Source of the DNA: Tenacibaculum jejuense
GTDB taxonomy: Bacteria > Bacteroidota > Bacteroidia > Flavobacteriales > Flavobacteriaceae
Reading direction: 5' to 3'
Length of the DNA stretch: 64,000 nt
Assembly: GCF_900198195.1 (NCBI RefSeq)
Contig: NZ_LT899436.1
Coordinates: 496,001 to 560,000, forward strand
Notes under the pieces: model-generated
Told to the model about the DNA's origin: nothing
The model's input: the letters and a program-made list of their open reading frames with translations, nothing else
Databases searched by the model: none
Shown here: positions 1 through 6,578 of the stretch, piece by piece
Position numbering within the stretch: position 1 is the stretch's first letter
Layout: each line of letters begins with the position of its first letter
Position numbers and translations under genes: made by a program

Positions 1-141
1 AACGATAATACATATTGCAATTTTAAAAAATTTAAGATTATTGGTTGTTTTTTAAGGTTTAAAAACACATATAATGAATTTAAATAATTGTGTTTTTTAC
101 TTATTTGTTACTTTTTTAGCAATAATTTAAATTTATAAGAT

Positions 142-240
142 TACATTTGCGGCGAACATTTTAAGACACTCACCTAGTGTGTCTATTCTTCGCGAGAGAG
201 TATTGTTCGAAAGGTAAAGTCGCTTTTTGCGACTTTGCCT
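142..240 (+). ncRNA. Candidate structured small RNA
   Basis: A perfect match to the Bacteroidota -7 box TAnnTTTG (TACATTTG, 142-149) is followed by a run of short complementary pairs. CGAACA at 153-158 pairs with TGTTCG at 204-209, and this encloses AGACAC 164-169 / GTGTCT 179-184. A 12-bp hairpin at 212-240 with one G-U pair follows. No ORF lies in the segment. The layout of promoter, folded body and terminal hairpin resembles a small RNA gene, but no -33 TTTG is found at the right distance and I recognise no RNA family. The hairpin may simply be the terminator of the convergent gene. Confidence 0.25.
212..240. terminator. Stem-loop at the 3' end of the VKOR fusion gene
   Basis: The arms 212-223 and 229-240 are complementary over 12 positions (one G-U) around a five-T loop. 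The hairpin begins at the stop codon of the leftward VKOR fusion gene. The uridine tract is weak on both strands, so termination efficiency is uncertain. Confidence 0.5.
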
Positions 241-1873
241 AATTTTGATTCTCTACTTGAAGCCCCGTTGTAGTTTGGTAATGTTCTTCTAAATCTTCTA
301 CAAAAAAGACTAAATCACCTCTTTCGTATTCTTTAGGAAAAGATTTACCATTAATTAAAATTTCTGGAGTGAAATTTATTCCATTCTCAACACACCATTC
401 CTTTTCAGCTTTTAAAGTTTCTATAGGATTTGTTGTATGTGAGTCTTTGTTCCATTTTTCTAACCATTTTTTATAATCTGCACCACTGTAAATTTCATCA
501 AGACCAGTCTTACAGTCTTCAATTTTTCCTGTATTGTATAACTCTAGTAAAGTAGTTGTAACTTTAGCGCCTGCGCTTTCAGCATCATCTGCAGGAACAT
601 TAAAGCGGATAATAATTTTTGCAGAATCATTATATTTTTTCAGAATTTCATCTACAATTTCATGAACACCTTTACAATGTCCACAAAATGGATTGGTCAC
701 AGTTATAATTTCTAATGAGGCATTTTTGTTACCAAAAACAATTTCATTTGCATTATTGATTCGTGTATCTAAGCTAGGTGACTTTACTAATAAACTGTTG
801 AAAAGATTAAAGTTCCTTTTAAACTTTACAAATCCAATTTTCTCTTTTTGAAGTTGTCCTAACTCTTTAGCCATTGGTTTTACAAAGTTCCAAACCAAAT
901 AAGTTCCTAGAAATGAAATTACAGTAATAGCTATTGTAGCTAAGTTAATGCTAGCTATTAGATCAATTGGATTCCCATTCGCAAAAACTAAAGCACCTTG
1001 TAACCATAAAACTCCTACTATTGTTAAGCATAACAAACACCAAGATTTTACAATTTTATATTGGTAATATATTGAGTAAATAGTTATGGGTAAAGCTGCC
1101 AAACTTATAAAGTATAGTGGACTTAAATTGTTAAGTAATAATGAAGCAAGTAAAATGCTAGAAAAATAAATAATACTTAAATCACTTAATTTATGATTTT
1201 TGATGATTTCTGCACCTTTCGAGTTTAATACAGCATCACAATCTTTCTTTTCATCAGTGCCAGAGCAAAAGGCATTACCAATTGCTGTACTTTCCCCTAA
1301 TTCTTGTTTTAAGATACTGTAACTTGTTATAACACCTAAGATTGATAAAATACTATAACCAACATTGAAAATTGAAGACTCTTTATTAATAAATAGGAAT
1401 ATAATTGCAATTGCAATAAGTCCGAGTAAAATTATATTTTTTGAATTGCTATTTTCTTTTGTCGTCGTAATAGCATCAGTTTTTTCAACAGCAACAATAA
1501 TTCCGGTAAATTGAGTTAAAAACTCCCCTTCAGTTAATTTCTTTTCTTTGTTATCATCACCGCTAACTGTTGAATAAGAATTATTTTTAGGATCTCTTTT
1601 AACAGTAACTAAGTCATTTCCTGTATCTGTATTTATTTGAGCAATAAAACTATCAGGTAATTGTTCTAAAGTTTGTTTATCTGTAGGAACTTCAGCAGCA
1701 ATATTTTCAATATTAAAATGATCTAATACACCAGTGATTGCGTGCAAACTAGGATAAGAAGGATGACTTTGAATTTGAAAAGCTAATTCTTTCTTGTCAT
1801 ATACAATTCCATTGTAAGATAGTAACTTTTGTACTATCAGTGATAATGCATTTTTCATAGGAGGCAATAACAT
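239..1873 (-). CDS. C39-like / VKOR / DsbA-like fusion membrane protein
   Basis: Three modules are visible. Residues about 1-130 resemble the C39 peptidase fold found at the N-terminus of bacteriocin exporters, but I see no catalytic cysteine there, so it may bind leader peptides rather than cut them. Residues about 145-335 are a hydrophobic vitamin K epoxide reductase domain with the usual cysteine pairs (FCSGTDEKKDC and the CLLC redox motif). Residues about 370-535 are a thioredoxin/DsbA-like domain with CGHC. The protein should generate disulfides in exported proteins: the DsbA-like part oxidises substrates and VKOR reoxidises it with quinone. Met1 (1873) and Met6 (1858) are both possible starts. 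Related fusions in Bacteroidota usually sit near peptide exporters and leader peptides; none is adjacent here, the nearest such peptide being at 13.2 kb. Confidence 0.8.
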   Translation of the reverse strand: MLLPPMKNALSLIVQKLLSYNGIVYDKKELAFQIQSHPSYPSLHAITGVLDHFNIENIAAEVPTDKQTLEQLPDSFIAQINTDTGNDLVTVKRDPKNNSYSTVSGDDNKEKKLTEGEFLTQFTGIIVAVEKTDAITTTKENSNSKNIILLGLIAIAIIFLFINKESSIFNVGYSILSILGVITSYSILKQELGESTAIGNAFCSGTDEKKDCDAVLNSKGAEIIKNHKLSDLSIIYFSSILLASLLLNNLSPLYFISLAALPITIYSIYYQYKIVKSWCLLCLTIVGVLWLQGALVFANGNPIDLIASINLATIAITVISFLGTYLVWNFVKPMAKELGQLQKEKIGFVKFKRNFNLFNSLLVKSPSLDTRINNANEIVFGNKNASLEIITVTNPFCGHCKGVHEIVDEILKKYNDSAKIIIRFNVPADDAESAGAKVTTTLLELYNTGKIEDCKTGLDEIYSGADYKKWLEKWNKDSHTTNPIETLKAEKEWCVENGINFTPEILINGKSFPKEYERGDLVFFVEDLEEHYQTTTGLQVENQN

Positions 1874-2109
1874 TTCTGTGAGGAAATGTTTATTTTAAAT
1901 TTATTGATTGATGACTCTAAAGTTACACTATTTTTTAAAATAGCTATTTTTTGTTAGAAATTTTAACATTTTTTTCTTTCAATCATACGTTGAGTTTTGA
2001 AGTTATTATCTATAGTATTTGTTAAAATATTACTGAATTTCAAAAAAATAACAATATCAGTTGCATAATTGTTTTACATTTTAGATTTTGTAGTTACTTA
2101 AGGAGATAA

Positions 2110-2859
2110 ATGGGGAAAAGAACTTTAAAAAATCATATAGAGGAATTACATAATGCTACTACAATCAATTCTGACGAACTTGAATCTTTTTTAGCACAAT
2201 TTAAAATTATAGGAAATATAGGCATCAATGCAAATTCTATTTTTTATGTATTGAATTTAAATACAATGAATTATGAGTATGTCAATGATGCCTGTTTAAG
2301 TTTTACAGGTTATACTTCAAAAGATTTTTACGAAAAAGGAATGCGTATTTTACCTTTAATAATGGTAGAAGAAGATTTTAACTTATTAACGGCAGATCTT
2401 TTTCCTAAGATGAATGATTTCTCTAAGCAGCTAAGCTCTGAACAGCGGAGTAAAATAGTTTTTGAGATTTATTATAAAATGCGACATAAAGTTTCAGGAA
2501 AAATTATTCAAATGGTTGAGTTTAGTTCTTACACAAAGTTTGATAAAAATGAAATACCAATTCTTTCTACTGGTCTTTGTTATGAATCTAGTCAAGTTTT
2601 ATCGGGGGTAAAAGGTATTGTTCGTTTAAATGAAGAGCAATCTCAAAAAACATTATTTGAAGAAAGAATCAATTATGCTGTAGAACAGCTAACCAAATCA
2701 GAAAATGTGATTGTTAACTTTTTAGTAGATGGTTTATCTCGTAAAGAAATTGCAGATAATTTATCGGTGTCTTTGCATACGATTCATACTCATATTAAAA
2801 ATATATACAAGAAAATGGATGTGAGTAAGGTGTCTGAGTTGATAAAGAAGGTTAATTGA
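2110..2859 (+). CDS. PAS-like LuxR-family transcriptional regulator
   Basis: This 249-aa cytoplasmic protein has a PAS-like sensor region at about residues 40-150 (YVLNLNTMNYEYVNDACLSF is typical of a PAS core) and a C-terminal LuxR/GerE helix-turn-helix at about 185-249 (GLSRKEIADNLSVSLHTIHT). It has no receiver domain, so it probably binds a ligand or cofactor and regulates transcription directly. Proteins with this layout are abundant in Flavobacteriaceae, but their ligands are mostly unknown. The start is preceded by AAGGAGAT, an unusually good Shine-Dalgarno-like sequence for this window. The gene is monocistronic and ends just before a hairpin that belongs to the left repeat of the adjacent tRNA-bounded element. 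Confidence 0.8.
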   Translation: MGKRTLKNHIEELHNATTINSDELESFLAQFKIIGNIGINANSIFYVLNLNTMNYEYVNDACLSFTGYTSKDFYEKGMRILPLIMVEEDFNLLTADLFPKMNDFSKQLSSEQRSKIVFEIYYKMRHKVSGKIIQMVEFSSYTKFDKNEIPILSTGLCYESSQVLSGVKGIVRLNEEQSQKTLFEERINYAVEQLTKSENVIVNFLVDGLSRKEIADNLSVSLHTIHTHIKNIYKKMDVSKVSELIKKVN

Positions 2860-2863
2860 TTAT

Positions 2864-2947
2864 TTAAAAAACAAAAAGCTTCACGAAAAGTGAAGCTTTA
2901 AAGGTGGTCCCACATGGGATCGAACCATGGACCCCCTGATTATGAGT
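2864..2947. repeat. Left direct repeat of tRNA-bounded element (att-like)
   Basis: These 84 bases repeat 4701-4785 with only a few differences. The repeat contains the terminator hairpin (2875-2899) and the 3' part of a tRNA(CAT) gene on the minus strand (2905-2947). Identity stops inside the anticodon arm, after TATGAGT. This is what site-specific integration into a tRNA gene leaves behind. The left copy would be the displaced original 3' end. Confidence 0.85.
2905..2947 (-). pseudogene. 3' fragment of tRNA(CAT) gene
   Basis: This is the 3' half (part of the anticodon arm, variable loop, T arm and acceptor strand) of the tRNA found intact at 4743-4816, with one change in the T loop. The 5' half is absent and unrelated sequence begins at 2948. 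It cannot fold into a tRNA and marks the far end of the integrated element. Confidence 0.85.
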
Positions 2948-3031
2948 AATTAACGTTTTTATTGTAACTTGTTGTTTTCTAGTTTTTTATTTTGAGTGTG
3001 TTTTTTTAAGTAGTAAAAAAGTAGTAAGGTT

Positions 3032-3412
3032 TTAACCCTGTTTTAATTTGTTAATTATTTTAATATCAGCAGGAACTATTTTTTTATTAGATAATTCTGA
3101 TAAGTTCAACCATTCATATTTATCATGGTCAGTTAATTCAAAACTGGCTTTAATAAAGTCACATTTATATGATAATAGTTTTACTGAAAATGTTTCATAA
3201 TTATGAATTGTAGTGCTAAAATGATTTAATATTTTCACATGCATACCAAGTTCTTCTATTAACTCTCGAGTCAAAGCTTTTTCAGGAATTTCATTTAATT
3301 CGATCTTACCACCTGGAAACTCCCAAAGACCTCCTAAATTTTTATCCTTTTTTTTTCTGCATAGTAGTATTTTATCTTTTTTGTAAATTATACCACAGAC
3401 TACTTTAATCAT
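3032..3412 (-). CDS. NUDIX (MutT/NudG-like) nucleoside triphosphate pyrophosphohydrolase
   Basis: This 126-aa protein has a perfect Nudix box, GX5EX7REUXEEXGU, from GGKIELNE through RELIEELGM (about residues 33-56), preceded by the typical GGLWEFPGGK strand. Length and layout match the MutT/NudG group, which cleaves (d)NTPs to NMP and pyrophosphate. In E. coli, NudG acts on CTP, 5-methyl-dCTP and oxidised dCTP, but the substrate here is not known. The ATG overlaps the stop of the upstream EVE-HNH endonuclease gene (ATGA, 3409-3412), which indicates translational coupling. It is the last gene of the island operon. A joint role with a modification-dependent nuclease is an inference. Confidence 0.85.
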   Translation of the reverse strand: MIKVVCGIIYKKDKILLCRKKKDKNLGGLWEFPGGKIELNEIPEKALTRELIEELGMHVKILNHFSTTIHNYETFSVKLLSYKCDFIKASFELTDHDKYEWLNLSELSNKKIVPADIKIINKLKQG

Positions 3413-4308
3413 ATTTTGTATAATTTGTTTCTATGAGATTTTAAATACTTTCTGTTTCCAGGGGTAAGTTCAAGTATTTTTTCATTTCCTGTAATTCCTA
3501 ATTTTGAATATTCAGATTCTTTTAAATGTTTTGATATCACAATTGTACCATCATCTTTAAAGGATATGAGATGCTTATCAAATAACGCATCATAAACAGG
3601 AGATAATAATATTCCGTTATTTACATCAAGTCTTTCGAAATTATTAGCTTCTCTCCAAGGAATAATATGTGATGCAATTAAAATTTCTTTCACAGATACT
3701 TTACTTACTGCACATTTATAATTCCATTTTTTTAATATTTTTTGTCTAAACTTTCCTTGTCCAATTCTAGAAGTAGTAAGATTTATTCTTGAGGTTTCTT
3801 GTAGTTGATAGTCAAGTGTTTCTTCTTCGGATAGATTGCCGAATTCTTTTTCTACAACTTTATATTTGATCTTACCAAAATTGAAAAGCAGAAAGGCTAT
3901 CTTTTCGTTTATTTCATATAAATAACCCTGATTAGCTTCTGTTTTTGAGTTTAATGGAGAATATTTTTCTGGTAAATGGTCTTTAATTTTTTTATAAATA
4001 TTTTTAACATTTAATGGAGATGAAAACAAGACATAGTCTGCATCTACCATGTAACCTTCATTTTCCCATTCAGCATCTACATTGAATTCTTCTGGTTGAG
4101 AAGCCAGAAAATAATGAGATTTAATTTGACAATAACCAATAATAAAGCCCTTTCGATAATTAAAGACAATATCGTTTGGTTTTAATTTAGTCATATTGTT
4201 CCAATGGAAAAACGTTTGTTCTTTATTATTTTTTACAGGTGCCCATAAATATTTACCTTCTTTTTCTTCTTTATAGGTTTTACCTTGATTTACCCAATAA
4301 TATTTCAT
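3409..4308 (-). CDS. EVE-like domain / HNH endonuclease, probable modification-dependent restriction enzyme
   Basis: The 299-aa product starts at ATG 4308 with MKYYWVNQGKTYKEE, which begins an N-terminal PUA/EVE-like domain (about residues 1-140; YLWAP and HWNNMTKLKPNDIVF are the recurring landmarks). The C-terminal half (about 185-270) is an HNH_2-type nuclease: ASHIIPW followed by LDVNNGILLSPVYDALFDKH. EVE and related SRA-like domains read modified bases such as 5-methyl- or 5-hydroxymethylcytosine, and EVE-HNH fusions are known type IV-like restriction enzymes. A TTG codon at 4323 would add five residues, but ATG 4308 fits the family better. The gene lies four bases after a 42-aa ORF and overlaps the NUDIX gene, so it sits in a three-gene operon on the tRNA-bounded island. 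Confidence 0.82.
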   Translation of the reverse strand: MKYYWVNQGKTYKEEKEGKYLWAPVKNNKEQTFFHWNNMTKLKPNDIVFNYRKGFIIGYCQIKSHYFLASQPEEFNVDAEWENEGYMVDADYVLFSSPLNVKNIYKKIKDHLPEKYSPLNSKTEANQGYLYEINEKIAFLLFNFGKIKYKVVEKEFGNLSEEETLDYQLQETSRINLTTSRIGQGKFRQKILKKWNYKCAVSKVSVKEILIASHIIPWREANNFERLDVNNGILLSPVYDALFDKHLISFKDDGTIVISKHLKESEYSKLGITGNEKILELTPGNRKYLKSHRNKLYKI

Positions 4309-4312
4309 GCTT

Positions 4313-4441
4313 TTAGATTTCAAGTACTTCAGCCCATAAATTTTTCCAATTCCCGTAACTTTCTTTTCCGTTTCGGTATTGCTTTGCGTACTCTTTATCG
4401 AATTCTGGGTTTTGTTGCTTAAATGTTATTGTCAGTTTCAT
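4313..4441 (-). CDS. Small hypothetical protein, 42 aa, first ORF of the island operon
   Basis: ATG at 4441 opens a 42-codon frame ending in TAA at 4313. The product starts MKLTITFKQQNPEFDKEYAK and ends KNLWAEVLEI. It is rich in Lys, Glu, Tyr and Trp, with no signal peptide or membrane segment. Its stop is four bases upstream of the endonuclease ATG, spacing typical of coupled genes. I do not recognise it. It could be a real small protein (for example a regulator or inhibitor of the nuclease) or only a leader frame. TATATATA just upstream could be part of a promoter. Confidence 0.4.
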   Translation of the reverse strand: MKLTITFKQQNPEFDKEYAKQYRNGKESYGNWKNLWAEVLEI

Positions 4442-4700
4442 TATATATAGGAGTGTTTCTGTAAATATAGAAAAACTAAAATTTAAATTTGAGATGAATT
4501 TAAATCGTTAAAAAAAGTCGTAAAAAAGTAGTGTTTTTGAAAAAAAATGGTTGAAAAAGCACTTTTTTCAGAAAGGTTTTATTGATTATCAATGTATTGT
4601 TAATGTAGGTCACCTTACTCTATATCAGGAGTCTTACGATACATAAAAATGCTTCTGACACTAGTAGATATAAAGGGTTGTAACTTATTGTTAGTGAGTT

Positions 4701-4785
4701 TTTAAAAACAAAAAAGCTTCACAAAAAGTGAAGCTTTAAAGGTGGTCCCACATGGGCTCGAACCATGGACCCCCTGATTATGAGT
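4701..4785. repeat. Right direct repeat of tRNA-bounded element
   Basis: This is the partner of 2864-2947. Here the repeated segment continues into a complete tRNA gene, so this copy restored the tRNA after integration. The differences between the copies (an A indel, A/G in the hairpin loop, C/A in the T loop) suggest the insertion is not very recent. Confidence 0.85.
4713..4737 (-). terminator. Terminator of the tRNA(CAT) gene
   Basis: AAAGCTTCAC (4713-4722) and GTGAAGCTTT (4728-4737) form a perfect 10-bp stem with a five-base loop. On the minus strand it is followed by a T-rich tract, so it is a good intrinsic terminator for the leftward tRNA. The same hairpin is duplicated at 2875-2899 in the left repeat. 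Confidence 0.8.
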
Positions 4786-4816
4786 CAGGTGCTCTAACCA
4801 ACTGAGCTATAGGACC
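4743..4816 (-). tRNA. tRNA with CAT anticodon (elongator Met, or Ile2)
   Basis: Read on the minus strand, the 74 bases fold as a complete cloverleaf. The acceptor stem is GGTCCTA/TGGGACC (one G-T pair), the D arm is GCTC...GAGC, the anticodon stem is CCTGA/TCAGG with loop CTCATAA, and the T arm is CATGG/CCATG with TTCGAGC. The anticodon is CAT. Elongator tRNA-Met and lysidine-modified tRNA-Ile2 share this anticodon and I cannot separate them with certainty. The 3' CCA is not fully encoded (CCT follows). The gene is the attachment site of the adjacent element. Confidence 0.93.
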
Positions 4817-4867
4817 AGTAAAATGGATTGCAAAAATAAAAACTTTTTTGAAATTTAAAAGTCTTTT

Positions 4868-5839
4868 TTACACTTTTCTTACCATTAAATTTTTTCCAAA
4901 ATTAATTAGATTTTCTCTCGCTGATTCTGAGATGTTTAGTCGATTTAAATTTTCGAAAGATTTTTTTGTGTATTCTTTAATTAAGCCTTGAATAAGATTC
5001 GGAATATCATTTTGTTCAAATATTCTAGTTACTTCAGAAACTTTCACAGAATTATCTTCTAATTTCTGATTGAAGAAAAATTTTAACTTTTCAGCATCTT
5101 CCGTATTCGCTACTTCTAAACATTTTAGATATAGGTATGTTTTTTTATTTTCAATAATATCACCACCAATTTGTTTTCCAAAAGTTTCAGGATTTCCAAA
5201 GGTGTCTAAATAATCATCTTGTAATTGAAAAGCAATACCAAGATTTACCCCAAAATTATACAGTTCTTCCGCCTGTTCATCCGAAGATTGGGCAACAATA
5301 GCTCCCATTTTAAGAGCTGCACCTACTAAAACAGAAGTTTTCAAAGTAATCATGTTAATATATTCATCGATAGTTACATCATTACGAGTCTCAAAATCAA
5401 CATCTAACTGTTGTCCGTCACAAACTTCAATAGCTGTTTTACTAAATAATTTAGCAAGTTTTTGAAAAATAATAGGTTCGTAGTTTTCAAAATATTGATA
5501 TGCTAAAATTAGCATAGCGTCACCAGAAAGAATTCCTGTATTAATATCCCATTTATGATGAACAGTTTCTTTTCCTCTTCTCAAAGGAGCCTCATCCATA
5601 ATATCATCATGAACTAATGTGAAATTGTGAAAAGTTTCTACAGCCATTGCTGCTGGTAAAGCTTTTTCGAAACTCCCAGAAATAATATCGCAGGCTATTA
5701 AAGTTAGAATTGGTCTTAACCGTTTCCCTCCTAATTGTAAGATATAATCAACAGGCTCGTATAAATTCTTAGGTTCTCTGTTGAAGTCTTGATCTTGTAA
5801 ATAACTTAAAAATGATTGCTGATACTTAGATAATTCCAA
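4868..5839 (-). CDS. Polyprenyl (geranylgeranyl/farnesyl-type) diphosphate synthase
   Basis: This 323-aa all-helical trans-prenyltransferase has the first aspartate-rich motif DDIMDEAPLRRG (about residue 78) and the second, DDYLD (about 208), which bind the Mg-diphosphates of the allylic primer. GGKRLRP near residue 33 and the C-terminal GGDIIENKKTYL are also conserved. It condenses isopentenyl diphosphate with an allylic diphosphate to make short isoprenoid diphosphates for quinones, carotenoids or undecaprenyl carriers. Product length cannot be read reliably from this sequence. The gene is monocistronic, just downstream of the tRNA-bounded element and divergent from the efflux operon. Confidence 0.9.
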   Translation of the reverse strand: MELSKYQQSFLSYLQDQDFNREPKNLYEPVDYILQLGGKRLRPILTLIACDIISGSFEKALPAAMAVETFHNFTLVHDDIMDEAPLRRGKETVHHKWDINTGILSGDAMLILAYQYFENYEPIIFQKLAKLFSKTAIEVCDGQQLDVDFETRNDVTIDEYINMITLKTSVLVGAALKMGAIVAQSSDEQAEELYNFGVNLGIAFQLQDDYLDTFGNPETFGKQIGGDIIENKKTYLYLKCLEVANTEDAEKLKFFFNQKLEDNSVKVSEVTRIFEQNDIPNLIQGLIKEYTKKSFENLNRLNISESARENLINFGKNLMVRKV

Positions 5840-5913
5840 TAGTAAAGTTTTTCACAAAAATAAGCCAATTAAAAGAACTGTGTAAGGCTAATGTTAAAAA
5901 ATCATTAAAACTT

Positions 5914-5955
5914 AGGAAACTTTTTTTGTTTCTAAAGTTTCCTTGTTTATCTTTG
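5914..5955 (+). promoter_or_regulatory. Promoter with overlapping operator for the TetR-RND operon
   Basis: TTTG at 5925-5928, exactly 19 bases, then TATCTTTG at 5948-5955 match the Bacteroidota housekeeping promoter. AGGAAACTTT (5914-5923) and AAAGTTTCCT (5934-5943) form a perfect 10-bp inverted repeat with a 10-base spacer that covers the -33 box. A TetR dimer bound there would block sigma binding. The predicted start, about seven bases after the -7 box, leaves almost no leader before ATG 5965. Confidence 0.75.
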
Positions 5956-5964
5956 CTTCGTATT

Positions 5965-6573
5965 ATGAGAGATAAAATAATAAAAAAAGCAGGAGAGTTA
6001 TTCTTAAACCTTGGGTTTAAAAGCGTAACTATGGACGACATGGCAAAGGCGCTTGGTATCTCAAAGAAAACACTTTACAAACATTTTTCGAATAAAGCTT
6101 CTTTAGTTGACGCGTCTACGGAAGCAATTCAAGAAACGATTGAGTCTAATATTACTTCTATAAAAAGCAAAGAATACAATGCAATAGAAGAAGAGTTTAA
6201 AATTAAAGCAGTTTTTAATGAAATGTTCAAAAATGCCAAAGATTCGCCAATGTATCAATTGAAAAAGTACTACCCAGAAATCTATAACAAGTTAATAGAC
6301 AAAGAGGTGTGTATGTTTAGAGATTGTAACACAGATAATTTAACTAAAGGTATAGAACAAGGATTATACAGAGAAAATTTAGAGCTTAAACTAATTACAA
6401 ATTTTTATTTCACATTAGTTTTTGGTGTATATGATTCTGACATGTATAGTCGAGATATACAAGAATTATTGAGAATAGAATACCATGTTTTAGAGTATCA
6501 TATAAGAGCTATAGCTACAGAAAAAGGATTGAAAGAGCTAGAAAAACAACTAAAAATAATTAATCAAAATTGA
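5965..6573 (+). CDS. TetR-family transcriptional repressor
   Basis: The 202-aa product starts at ATG 5965 (MRDKIIKKAGELF); an upstream in-frame extension would run through the promoter and is rejected. Residues about 1-50 are a TetR_N helix-turn-helix (VTMDDMAKALGISKKTLYKH) and the rest is a helical ligand-binding region with no obvious specificity. It is the first gene of the efflux operon, separated from the TolC-like gene by only five bases. The inverted repeat over the promoter makes autoregulation and drug-inducible control of the pump the likely role. The effector is unknown. Confidence 0.88.
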   Translation: MRDKIIKKAGELFLNLGFKSVTMDDMAKALGISKKTLYKHFSNKASLVDASTEAIQETIESNITSIKSKEYNAIEEEFKIKAVFNEMFKNAKDSPMYQLKKYYPEIYNKLIDKEVCMFRDCNTDNLTKGIEQGLYRENLELKLITNFYFTLVFGVYDSDMYSRDIQELLRIEYHVLEYHIRAIATEKGLKELEKQLKIINQN

Positions 6574-6578
6574 AACTA

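Larger units (their letters stand above)
2864..4785. mobile_element. tRNA-bounded nano-island with EVE-HNH and NUDIX cargo
   Basis: About 1.9 kb lies between two copies of a segment formed by the tRNA 3' half plus its terminator. The right copy is part of an intact tRNA and the left copy is a fragment. Between them lie three tightly packed minus-strand ORFs (42 aa, EVE-like/HNH endonuclease, NUDIX hydrolase) and about 340 bases of non-coding DNA at the two inner ends. No integrase, transposase or excisionase is visible, so the element is either a remnant or is moved by a recombinase encoded elsewhere. The GTAGTAAAAAAGTAGTAA sequence just inside the left repeat (3010-3027) and a similar AAAAAAGTAGT at 4520-4530 near the right end may be element-end motifs. 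Confidence 0.75.

Noticed and set aside
2905..2947. A second tRNA gene
   Set aside because: Only the 3' part is present; D arm, 5' acceptor strand and half of the anticodon arm are missing.
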